Shown: in pieces, positions 35,031 to 42,090 of the stretch
Position numbering within the stretch: the stretch's first letter is position 1
Layout of the letters: each line of letters starts with the position of its first letter
Assembly (NCBI GenBank): GCA_947501355.1
Contig: CANMVA010000005.1
Span: 1-50,743, forward strand
Source: an uncultured Paracoccaceae bacterium
GTDB taxonomy: Bacteria > Pseudomonadota > Alphaproteobacteria > Rhodobacterales > Rhodobacteraceae
Direction of reading: 5' to 3'
Length of the DNA stretch: 50,743 bases
Made by a program: the position numbers and the translations under genes
The notes under the pieces: generated by a model
The model's database searches: none
What the model was told of the DNA's origin: nothing
The model's input: the letters and a program-made list of their open reading frames with translations, nothing else

Positions 35031-36031
35031 AACAGCCCTTCCCGTTCAGCGCCATTGTCGGTCAGGAGGACATGAAACTGGCCATGATCCTCACCGCCGT
35101 GGACCCGTCCATCGGCGGCGTTCTGGTCTTTGGCGATCGCGGCACCGGCAAGTCCACCGCCGTGCGTGCGCTCGCCGCTTTGCTGCCGCCGATCAAGGCA
35201 GTTGAGGGCTGTCCGACCAACTCGGAAAAGGTCGCTGATTGCCCAGAATGGGCCGAAATAGGGTCGAAAAAGATCATCACCAAGCCGACGCCTGTGATCG
35301 ACCTGCCCTTAGGCGCGACCGAGGACCGTGTCGTCGGCGCTTTGGACATCGAAAAGGCTCTGACCCGTGGTGAAAAGGCCTTTGAGCCCGGTCTTCTGGC
35401 GCGCGCCAACCGCGGTTATCTCTATATCGACGAGGTGAACCTGCTCGAAGATCACATCGTCGATCTGCTGCTCGACGTCGCCCAATCCGGCGAGAACGTG
35501 ATCGAGCGCGAAGGCCTGTCGATCCGACACGCCGCGCGTTTCGTGCTGGTCGGTTCGGGCAACCCCGAAGAGGGCGAATTGCGCCCGCAACTCCTCGACC
35601 GGTTCGGTCTGTCAGTGGATGTGACAACCCCCACCGATATCGACGACCGCATCGAAGTCATCCGCCGTCGCGATGCCTATGACGGCGATCACACCGCCTT
35701 CATGCTGCGCTGGCAGGCCGAGGATGCGATCATTCGCGATGACATCCTCAAGGCCCGTAAGCTATTGAAAAAGATGAAAACTCCAGATTCGACGCTGCGC
35801 GACTGCGCCGAGCTTTGCGTCGCCCTCGGCTCTGACGGGCTGCGCGGGGAACTGACCCTGCTCAAGACCGCCCGCGCGCTCGCCGCTTATCAAGGTGACA
35901 AGACGGTCACGCGGGCCCATGTCAAAGCCATCGCGCCCGCCTCCCTGCGCCACCGCCTACGCCGCGATCCGCTGGACGAAGCCGGCTCCGGCACCCGCGT
36001 CACGCGCATCGTCGAAGAAGTCCTGGCTTGA
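35027..36031 (+). CDS. bchI: Magnesium chelatase ATPase subunit I
   Basis: A 334-aa AAA+ ATPase that, with BchD, forms the motor powering Mg2+ insertion by BchH. Walker A GDRGTGKS at residues 36-43 and Walker B YLYIDEVNLL at 131-140. The end overlaps the bchD start (TTGA). Confidence 0.97.
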   Translation: MKQPFPFSAIVGQEDMKLAMILTAVDPSIGGVLVFGDRGTGKSTAVRALAALLPPIKAVEGCPTNSEKVADCPEWAEIGSKKIITKPTPVIDLPLGATEDRVVGALDIEKALTRGEKAFEPGLLARANRGYLYIDEVNLLEDHIVDLLLDVAQSGENVIEREGLSIRHAARFVLVGSGNPEEGELRPQLLDRFGLSVDVTTPTDIDDRIEVIRRRDAYDGDHTAFMLRWQAEDAIIRDDILKARKLLKKMKTPDSTLRDCAELCVALGSDGLRGELTLLKTARALAAYQGDKTVTRAHVKAIAPASLRHRLRRDPLDEAGSGTRVTRIVEEVLA

Positions 36032-37716
36032 GTACCAGTGAGGATACCTGGCTGCGCGCCGCCACCGCGCTGAACCTGCTCGCCGTTGATCCGGTGGGCC
36101 TCGGCGGCCTCTGGCTACGCGCGCGCTCCGGCCCGGTCCGTGATCGCCTGATTGAGGGCCTGCAAGCCCTCCCCCTGCCCCTCCGCAAGATCCATCCCAC
36201 GATTGCGGATGAACAGCTGTTCGGCGGCGTTGACGTCTCCGCCACCCTCGCTGCTGGTACCGTCGTCGAGGCCAAAGGTATCATCGGCCAGCCCTCCGCT
36301 TTGATCCTCACAATGGCGGAACGTGCTGATGCGGGCCTTGCTGGAAAGCTCGCCCTCGCGCTGGAAAATCATACTTGTCACAGCCTCATTCTGCTCGATG
36401 AAGGCGACGGTGATGAGGAACAGGCCCCCCCTGCCCTGCGCGACCGTCTTGCGCTGCATATCGACGCCACGGATATCGCGTGGCAGGATACGACAGATGT
36501 TGCCCTGCCCAAGGCCGATATCGACGCGGCGCGGGCAAGGTTAGACACCATTCACGCAGATGATACGGTATTAAAACACCTCACTCAATTTGCACAAGAC
36601 TTAGGCATCAACAGCCTCCGCGCCCCGATCCTCGCCGTCCGCGTCGCCCGTGTGCATTGCGCGCTCTTTGGCGGTGACGAGATTGACGAAGACGACCTTC
36701 GCGCCGCCGTCCAATTGGTCTATGCCCTGCGCGCGACGCGCATGCCGGAACCGGAGCCCGAGCAGCAAGACGACATGCCCCCGCCACCGCCCGATAAGAC
36801 CGAAGGAGAGCAAGGCGAGAGCGAAACGCCCGAAGACTTCCAAATTCCCGAAGAGGTGCTACTGGAAGCCGTCAAAGCGTCCCTCCCCGCCGATCTACTG
36901 GCCCATCTCGCCAAGCAGGAAAGCAAAGCGAAAACGCCCGCAGGCGCTGGCTCCGGCGACAAGAAAAAGGGCAACCGCCGTGGCCGCCCTCTGCCCTCGC
37001 GGCCCGGCCAGATTGACGGTACGTCCAAGGTTGATCTAGTTGCGACTCTGCGCGCCGCAGCCCCGTGGCAACCGATCAGGCGAGAATGTTCCCCGCGGGG
37101 AACACATCTGCATATCCGCGCCGAGGATATCCGCATCAAACGTTTCGAGGAAAAGTCGGATCGCCTGCTGATCTTCGCCGTCGACGCCTCCGGCTCCGCC
37201 GCGTTTTCCCGCCTGAACGAGGCAAAAGGCGCCATCGAGCTGCTGCTGGCAGAAGCCTACGCCCGCCGCGATCATGTGGCCCTTGTGGCGTTCCGGGGCG
37301 ACAGCGCAGAAATCCTTCTGCCGCCCACCCGCTCGCTCGTGCAAACCAAACGCCGTCTGGCCGCCCTACCCGGCGGCGGCGGCACACCCCTTGCCGCAGG
37401 CCTCAAATCCGCGCTTGATATGGCGCTCCAAGCCCGCAAGCGCGGCATGACGCCCACCGTCGCAATCCTCACCGACGGTCGCGCCAATATCGCGCTGGAC
37501 GGCACCGCCAATCGCAGCGCCGCTGGGGAGGACGCCGACAAGATGGCCAAGTCCCTCCGCAGCCATGCGGTCGACTGCCTCGTCATCGACATGTCCAACC
37601 GTCCACAACAGGCTCTAAAACAGCTCTCAGAGACGCTTTTGGCCCCTTATGTCCCTCTGCCCCGCGCAGACGCTCAAAGGCTCTCCAGCGCCGTGTCAGC
37701 GGTTTTGAGCGACTGA
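36028..37716 (+). CDS. bchD: Magnesium chelatase subunit D, carrying an internal parS-like palindrome
   Basis: A 562-aa protein: a degenerate AAA+ domain (about residues 10-240), an acidic/proline-rich linker (240-275, PEPEPEQQDDMPPPPPD), a basic stretch (298-326) and a C-terminal VWA domain with the MIDAS motif DASGS (386-390). It starts at TTG 36028, overlapping the bchI stop. Residues 354-359 (CSPRGT) are encoded exactly by the 18-bp palindrome at 37087-37104, just before the VWA domain. The stop overlaps the bchO ATG by one base. Confidence 0.95.
   Translation: MSTSEDTWLRAATALNLLAVDPVGLGGLWLRARSGPVRDRLIEGLQALPLPLRKIHPTIADEQLFGGVDVSATLAAGTVVEAKGIIGQPSALILTMAERADAGLAGKLALALENHTCHSLILLDEGDGDEEQAPPALRDRLALHIDATDIAWQDTTDVALPKADIDAARARLDTIHADDTVLKHLTQFAQDLGINSLRAPILAVRVARVHCALFGGDEIDEDDLRAAVQLVYALRATRMPEPEPEQQDDMPPPPPDKTEGEQGESETPEDFQIPEEVLLEAVKASLPADLLAHLAKQESKAKTPAGAGSGDKKKGNRRGRPLPSRPGQIDGTSKVDLVATLRAAAPWQPIRRECSPRGTHLHIRAEDIRIKRFEEKSDRLLIFAVDASGSAAFSRLNEAKGAIELLLAEAYARRDHVALVAFRGDSAEILLPPTRSLVQTKRRLAALPGGGGTPLAAGLKSALDMALQARKRGMTPTVAILTDGRANIALDGTANRSAAGEDADKMAKSLRSHAVDCLVIDMSNRPQQALKQLSETLLAPYVPLPRADAQRLSSAVSAVLSD
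37087..37104. other. parS-like centromere palindrome 1 (inside bchD)
   Basis: TGTTCCCCGCGGGGAACA is a perfect 18-bp palindrome, read in the bchD frame as CSPRGT. Identical copies occur at 38082, 39137 and 40937, all within 3.9 kb around repB-repA. Palindromes of this size clustered at a parAB locus are the expected ParB/RepB binding sites (parS). Confidence 0.82.
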
Positions 37717-38570
37717 TGGACTGGGAGAGCGTAAAAGACAGCTGGCCTCACGCGGCGACCTCACGCTTTGTCGAATGTCGCCCCCATACCTGGCACGTGC
37801 AGGAAATGGGTGAAGGCCCTACCATTCTGCTGCTGCACGGTGCAGGCGGTGCCACCCACTCCTGGCGCGATCTGATGCCCATTTTGGCGCAAGATTTTCA
37901 CTGCGTCGCGATTGATCTGCCCGGTCACGGCTTCACCAATATCGGCCGAAAACAGCGCTGCGGGATTGAGCCGATGTCGGAGGATGTCATTGCCCTTGCG
38001 AAGCAGGAAGGTTGGGAGATTGACGCGATCCTCGGCCACTCCGCCGGTGCTGCCTTGGGCTTTCGGATGATGCAGATGGGATGTTCCCCGCGGGGAACAA
38101 TTGTCGGGCTGAACGCCGCCCTTGGAAATTTCCCCGGCCTTGCGGGCGTGATCTTTCCGATGATGGCAAAAATGCTGACCTTCAATCCGCTGACCGCGAA
38201 TATCGTCTCCTCTGCCACGACGCCGCAAAGCATCAAGCGGCTGATCGAAGGCACAGGAAGCACCTTGGATGAGGCGGGCCTTGCGCTTTATCACCAGCTG
38301 GTTTCGACCCGCAGCCATGTGGACGGCGCGCTGACGATGATGTCGCAATGGCGGCTGGATGGCGTTTTGACCCGGCTGAGAGAGACCGCTCAGAACGCGC
38401 TTCTGATTGTGGGTGAGAATGACAAAGCCGTGCCGCCGATCACATCCGAAACTGCAGCGGCGCAACTGCCCCATGCCAAGGTCATGCGGTTTGAAAAGTT
38501 AGGGCATCTGGCGCATGAAGAAGCGCCAGCACAGATCGCGCCGACTATCCGCCGCTTCCTTCTGACTTAA
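37716..38570 (+). CDS. bchO: BchO, alpha/beta-hydrolase linked to Mg chelatase, with internal parS-like palindrome
   Basis: A 284-aa alpha/beta-hydrolase conserved next to bchID in purple bacteria; its exact reaction is unknown, though a role in bacteriochlorophyll synthesis is accepted. Oxyanion region HGAGG (41-45), nucleophile elbow GHSAG with Ser109 (107-111), and a His near residue 268 (GHLAHEE) complete a likely triad. Residues 123-128 (CSPRGT) come from the palindrome at 38082-38099, in the helix after the elbow. The 3' end overlaps the convergent repB gene by 26 bp. Confidence 0.92.
   Translation: MDWESVKDSWPHAATSRFVECRPHTWHVQEMGEGPTILLLHGAGGATHSWRDLMPILAQDFHCVAIDLPGHGFTNIGRKQRCGIEPMSEDVIALAKQEGWEIDAILGHSAGAALGFRMMQMGCSPRGTIVGLNAALGNFPGLAGVIFPMMAKMLTFNPLTANIVSSATTPQSIKRLIEGTGSTLDEAGLALYHQLVSTRSHVDGALTMMSQWRLDGVLTRLRETAQNALLIVGENDKAVPPITSETAAAQLPHAKVMRFEKLGHLAHEEAPAQIAPTIRRFLLT
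38082..38099. other. parS-like centromere palindrome 2 (inside bchO)
   Basis: TGTTCCCCGCGGGGAACA, read in the bchO frame as CSPRGT, the same hexapeptide as in BchD. It is 446 bp upstream of the 3' end of convergent repB. Confidence 0.82.
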
Positions 38571-39615
38571 TCGCCGCAAAGAAAGCCTGCGTCGCGCGCT
38601 CCAACGCCGCGCGATCGAGGGCTGAGAAATCCTGCGCCATCCTGATCTCAAACCGGCCGTCGGCAGCGGTGCATTTCGCCTCTGCTACGCCAGTGCCGAT
38701 CCGGAAGGTCGTCTTGGCGGATTTGGGCGACTTGCCCGTGGCGCTTTCCGGTTTGGATTTCAGAAACTGGGTGATGATTTCCAGCTCGTCTTGCTCCGTC
38801 CGGTCGGGCTTCGCGGTCAAGGCGGCGCGAAGGGCGCGGGTGCCTTCGGGGTTGTCCTCCAGCCGCTTGTAAAGCGCCAGACCCTGCGCGCGAGACAGAA
38901 CCCGGACGTGCTTCAGATCACCATTCAACCGCCGCAAAAGCCGCGCGAACTGCTTGATATAGGTCCGGCGCTGACGGTTGCTGACCGGATAAAGCGCGTT
39001 TACGGCAGCCTCAATATCCTCGACGCCAAGGGGGGCTGTCGCCAGATAGGCCCAGGCCAGCGCCGCCATTTCACCGAAAGAGATATCCTTGCGGACGATA
39101 TTCTCGTCGATCATGCGACGATAGAGCTTGGTCAAATGTTCCCCGCGGGGAACAATCGTGGCGGGGATCTTCGCATATTCCTCACCGCACGACTCCTGCA
39201 GAAACTTGAACGCCTGCAAACGCCGGAAGCCTTGGATCAACTCGTATCCGTCCTCGGCCTCTTCAACCTGGATCGGGTTCGACAAGCCGATCTCTTGGAT
39301 GGACATGACTAGATCAAGCGCGTCCCGCTCATCGGCGGGTGCACGGTCACGGATCAGCTTGGTCGTCTTGATCTCGGAAAGCGGCACTAACGCAGTCATT
39401 AGACCCTGTTTCTTGAGCGCAACGAACTCATGGGCAAGGCGGTCATTCTCCGCCCGAATGGCGGCCTCGGCGCTCAGGCGTTGTTCCATTGCATCGGCGT
39501 TTTCGGCAATGGCAGACGCCATGGGACCACGACGCTCCGACCCGATCGACTTCGTCTCCAGCTCGGGCGTGTCAGCCTCAAAGTCGATGTCGAATACCCG
39601 GCGTTTCTTGCTCAT
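38545..39615 (-). CDS. repB: RepB/ParB plasmid partition protein
   Basis: A 356-aa ParB-family protein. It begins MSKKRRVFDIDFE as RepB proteins do, has a ParB N-terminal domain (about residues 76-165, with a GFRR version of box II at 129-132), then a central helix-turn-helix and KorB-like region and a C-terminal dimerisation part. It would bind the TGTTCCCCGCGGGGAACA sites and work with RepA in segregation. One such palindrome lies in its own gene (residues VPRGEH 155-160). The start overlaps the repA stop (ATGA). Confidence 0.92.
   Translation of the reverse strand: MSKKRRVFDIDFEADTPELETKSIGSERRGPMASAIAENADAMEQRLSAEAAIRAENDRLAHEFVALKKQGLMTALVPLSEIKTTKLIRDRAPADERDALDLVMSIQEIGLSNPIQVEEAEDGYELIQGFRRLQAFKFLQESCGEEYAKIPATIVPRGEHLTKLYRRMIDENIVRKDISFGEMAALAWAYLATAPLGVEDIEAAVNALYPVSNRQRRTYIKQFARLLRRLNGDLKHVRVLSRAQGLALYKRLEDNPEGTRALRAALTAKPDRTEQDELEIITQFLKSKPESATGKSPKSAKTTFRIGTGVAEAKCTAADGRFEIRMAQDFSALDRAALERATQAFFAAIKSEGSGG
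39137..39154. other. parS-like centromere palindrome 3 (inside repB)
   Basis: TGTTCCCCGCGGGGAACA within repB. It is read on the minus strand in a different frame from bchD/bchO (as IVPRGEH), so the DNA and not the peptide is the conserved unit. Confidence 0.82.
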
Positions 39616-40916
39616 GTCCGATCCTCCAGATTGTCCCAGGCGGCCAGCAGATTGCCTTTGAATTCATCATAAGCGCGGTCAAAGGATCCGCGTGCCCGCC
39701 GCCAGGTTTCCCGCGTCATATCGCGGTAGTCGATTTCATAGATCGAACTGAGGAAGCGGCCCGATTGCTCTACCGCGCGCGTCATCTCGATCGGGTGTTC
39801 GGCAACTCTGTCGCCAAAAACCTTAACGAAAGCATCCTGCATCGCGCGGTGCAGTTCGTTATTGGGCTCAAACCGCGTCAGCAAAAACCGCAGATCGGCA
39901 AAAGCCTTGGGCAGATTCATCGTCCCCGCGGGGACAACATTGGAAAACCGGCTGAGATCTTCGAGGGCCTCGGACAGCTGGCCGATAAAGCTGGTCGTGC
40001 TGTCATATTCCCAATAGCCGGGACCCGACGGGATATAGAGGACATCCGCCGCGAAAACGGCGTTCATCGACTGGTAGCCGATGGCCGGCGGGCAGTCGAA
40101 AATGATCATGTCATAGGCGTCGTCGGGCAGCTGATCGAGATAGCGGGAGACGGCCGCGAAGAAGGACCATTCGGGGTTCAGATGGCGATACTGAGCGGAG
40201 GCGAATTCGACGAAGGCCGCGTTGGCGCAACTGGGCACAAGGTCAATCGTGGGCCAGCTGGTGGGCTTGATGAAATCGGTGACGCGCAGATCGGCCAGAC
40301 CCATATCGGTGATCGCTGTAGGCAGACGCCGTTGGGGCAGGGTGGTGCCGCTTTCGGCGCCTTGGACGGTCGCGTTCATCCGCTCGGTTTCATTGATCAG
40401 ATCGCGGGCCATGATGCCCCAGACGGTGAACTCCTCCGCCACGTCAGACAGTCCCATGGAGTGGCTGAGCGTCGCCTGCGGATCGAAGTCCACACAGAGG
40501 ACGCGGTAGCCATCGAGGGCGGCGGCGTGCGCGAAATGCAACGCAACGGTGGACTTGCCGGCACCGCCCTTAAAATTAGCAATCGCCGCGCGAATAGCCC
40601 TTTTCCCTGAGGGGCGAGGCGGCTGGAGCGACTGGCGATTGATCTTGAGGCGGCGGCGCAGCTCGTTGATCTCTTCCAGAGTATACCAGCGCTGACGGCC
40701 GTCTTCCTCCACCAGCCCTTGGGGCAGGGAGGGATCGGCGGCGAGGCGCCCGCGCATGGTGGACTGGTTCACGCGGAAGATCAGCTCGGCCACTTCCCAG
40801 CTTGAGAACCGACGCAGCGTCTTCTCCATCTCCGGGGAATAGGTCTGCTGCCGGATATAGCCCTGCATCTTGAGAGAGCGGGCCTGCAGCGCGCTGAGAT
40901 CGGTATGGGTGAACAT
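39612..40916 (-). CDS. repA: RepA/ParA plasmid partition ATPase
   Basis: A 434-aa ParA-type ATPase with an N-terminal DNA-binding region (about 30-95; MerR/HTH-like, with SSWEVAELIFRVNQST) and a deviant Walker A KGGAGKST (116-123), plus the FDCPPAIGYQSMNAVFAAD switch region. It drives plasmid segregation and usually represses its own operon. ATG 40916 (MFTHTDLSAL) is preferred; a 13-codon upstream extension would start inside palindrome 4. It is translationally coupled to repB. Confidence 0.93.
   Translation of the reverse strand: MFTHTDLSALQARSLKMQGYIRQQTYSPEMEKTLRRFSSWEVAELIFRVNQSTMRGRLAADPSLPQGLVEEDGRQRWYTLEEINELRRRLKINRQSLQPPRPSGKRAIRAAIANFKGGAGKSTVALHFAHAAALDGYRVLCVDFDPQATLSHSMGLSDVAEEFTVWGIMARDLINETERMNATVQGAESGTTLPQRRLPTAITDMGLADLRVTDFIKPTSWPTIDLVPSCANAAFVEFASAQYRHLNPEWSFFAAVSRYLDQLPDDAYDMIIFDCPPAIGYQSMNAVFAADVLYIPSGPGYWEYDSTTSFIGQLSEALEDLSRFSNVVPAGTMNLPKAFADLRFLLTRFEPNNELHRAMQDAFVKVFGDRVAEHPIEMTRAVEQSGRFLSSIYEIDYRDMTRETWRRARGSFDRAYDEFKGNLLAAWDNLEDRT
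39922..39935. other. Shorter related palindrome inside repA
   Basis: GTCCCCGCGGGGAC shares the 12-bp core TCCCCGCGGGGA with the four perfect sites but lacks the outer flanks. It encodes VPAGT in RepA. It may be a weak ParB site or simply coding sequence. Confidence 0.4.
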
Positions 40917-40936
40917 CGTGCCTGTCTTCTTCAAAT

Positions 40937-40954
40937 TGTTCCCCGCGGGGAACA
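40937..40954. other. parS-like centromere palindrome 4 (upstream of repA)
   Basis: TGTTCCCCGCGGGGAACA, 20 bp upstream of the repA ATG. This position is suited to both partition and autoregulation of repAB by RepB binding. Confidence 0.85.
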
Positions 40955-41000
40955 TTCTCCGAGGGACGTTAATTTCTGCTCAAAACGAATTTACGCGGAA

Positions 41001-41017
41001 TTTGCGAAAAACGCAAA
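41001..41017. repeat. Inverted repeat TTTGCG-N5-CGCAAA upstream of repA
   Basis: A 6-bp inverted repeat around AAAAA, 85 bp upstream of the repA start, in a run of A/T-rich DNA. It could be an operator for the repAB promoter or part of the unwinding region. Confidence 0.5.
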
Positions 41018-41138
41018 AGCGAATAAGCTGGTTTTTGAGAACAGGCCAAAGCACGTCACTGCGCTTATCAAGAGGCGCATCGGTGGTTCGGCTAACGATT
41101 CGGAATGATTGAGAAATTCGAGAGAGATGCACAAAATC

Positions 41139-41220
41139 TAGGGGGACAGATTGGGGCGCGCCACCGCCTATTGGGGGACAAAACCCGCGCAATAGGGGAC
41201 ATACAGTACGTCTCCCAATA
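41139..41220 (+). repeat. Iteron-like short direct repeats (GGGGGACA family)
   Basis: TAGGGGGACA (41139-41148), TTGGGGGACA (41171-41180) and TAGGGGACA (41193-41201) are in the same orientation, with ACA ends 32 and 21 bp apart (about three and two helical turns). A related inverted copy TATTGGGAGAC lies on the other strand at 41220-41210. They are good candidates for initiator binding sites. Confidence 0.6.
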
Positions 41221-41350
41221 CCAGAGATACCTGTTTTTTCGATTTGAAAGAGATTGGGACGGGCACTGCCGAAGATCGCGGCTTGACAGAATCGTCTTTT
41301 CGGACGCAAATCATTGCTAATGAAAAAATAACGCTGAGTTTGATCAGCGC

Positions 41351-41392
41351 AGTGGTTCCTAAACCACTTTGAGGCATCACCGCATCCGGTGA
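41351..41392 (+). other. Two small hairpins just before the initiator gene
   Basis: AGTGGTT/AACCACT (41351-41357 with 41362-41368) and TCACCG/CGGTGA (41377-41382 with 41387-41392) end 17 bp before the initiator ATG. They could control initiator translation, for example through an antisense RNA or leader fold; this is an inference. Confidence 0.45.
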
Positions 41393-41409
41393 CATCATGA
41401 GGGCAGGCC

Positions 41410-42090
41410 ATGCTTGCAACGAAACCCGTCGGGCGCAATGCGTCTGCGCGGAAATACGATATTCTGACGGCCCTTGGGGCCTATGCGTTGGCACGCGGGA
41501 AACATGAGCAGCGGTTGGTGCTACGGTTCCTGACGCTGATCACGGCGCGCTATAATTGGGCGCGCGATGAACTGGCCGTGGGCCAGCGCGAGATTGCGGC
41601 GCTCTGGTCAGTTGATGAACGCACGGTGAAACGCGATATGGCGAAGCTGCGCGGGCTGGGCTGGCTTGTCGTGAAGCGGCAGGGCGCACGCGGGCGGGTG
41701 ACGCAATACGGGATCGCGCTTGAGACGGTGTTGGGCGCGACGCGCCCGCAATGGGGCGCTGTCGGACCAGATTTTGAGTTGCGCATGCAAGGCACGCCGG
41801 AGCCGTCGCGGGTGGTGGCTTTGCCGGTCTCAGGTGCCGTGCGCGCCCCGGATCTGAGTGACGGCAGCGAATGGGCGCTTGCGCAGGCGATCCTGTATCA
41901 GGAAGACCAAAACAGCTTTGGCGCGTGGCTCAGCGCGTTGCAGCGCGCCGAGCGGGCAGGGGGGCGGCTGACGCTGAAAGCGCCCTCGCGCTTTCATGCA
42001 GCTTATGTCAGCACCCATCTGATGAGCCGGGTCGAGGCGGCATGTCAGGCTGTGGATGACAGCGTCTCAGAGGTCGTTCTAATCGTCTGA
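41410..42090 (+). CDS. DnaA-like plasmid replication initiator
   Basis: A 226-aa protein. Its N-terminal part (about 35-110) looks like a winged helix (REIAALWSVDERTVKRDMAKL, then GWLVVKRQGARGRV). Its C-terminal 75 residues resemble the N-terminal domain of DnaA (SFGAWLSAL...GRLTLKAPSRFHAAYVSTHL; compare W-LxPL and LxAPNRFxxxWVxxHY). This fits the DnaA-like replicase of Rhodobacterales plasmids, a type known to carry photosynthesis clusters in Roseobacter litoralis and Sulfitobacter guttiformis. Its end overlaps the convergent SnoaL-like gene by 12 bp. Confidence 0.82.
   Translation: MLATKPVGRNASARKYDILTALGAYALARGKHEQRLVLRFLTLITARYNWARDELAVGQREIAALWSVDERTVKRDMAKLRGLGWLVVKRQGARGRVTQYGIALETVLGATRPQWGAVGPDFELRMQGTPEPSRVVALPVSGAVRAPDLSDGSEWALAQAILYQEDQNSFGAWLSALQRAERAGGRLTLKAPSRFHAAYVSTHLMSRVEAACQAVDDSVSEVVLIV

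Larger units (their letters stand above)
40917..41409. other. Putative replication origin and repA / rep divergent control region
   Basis: A 493-bp non-coding region between divergent repA and the DnaA-like initiator, clearly more AT-rich than the genes around it. It contains parS-like palindrome 4, an A/T-rich inverted repeat (41001-41017), short GGGGGACA direct repeats (41139-41220), and two hairpins next to the initiator start. Location and content fit a replication origin; no canonical DnaA box was recognised. Confidence 0.65.

Noticed and set aside
39922-39935. Fifth parS copy inside repA
   Set aside because: Only the 12-14 bp core is shared and the outer bases differ, so it is listed as a weak related palindrome and not counted as a full site.
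37087-40954. Possible CRISPR or transposon-end interpretation of the repeated palindromes
   Set aside because: The copies are about 0.8-1.8 kb apart with unrelated coding DNA between them, not regular spacers, and there are no cas or transposase genes; clustering at parAB fits parS.
40917-41409. DnaA boxes in the putative origin
   Set aside because: I looked for TTATNCACA-like sequences and found only poor matches such as TTATCAAGA near 41069, so no DnaA box is claimed.
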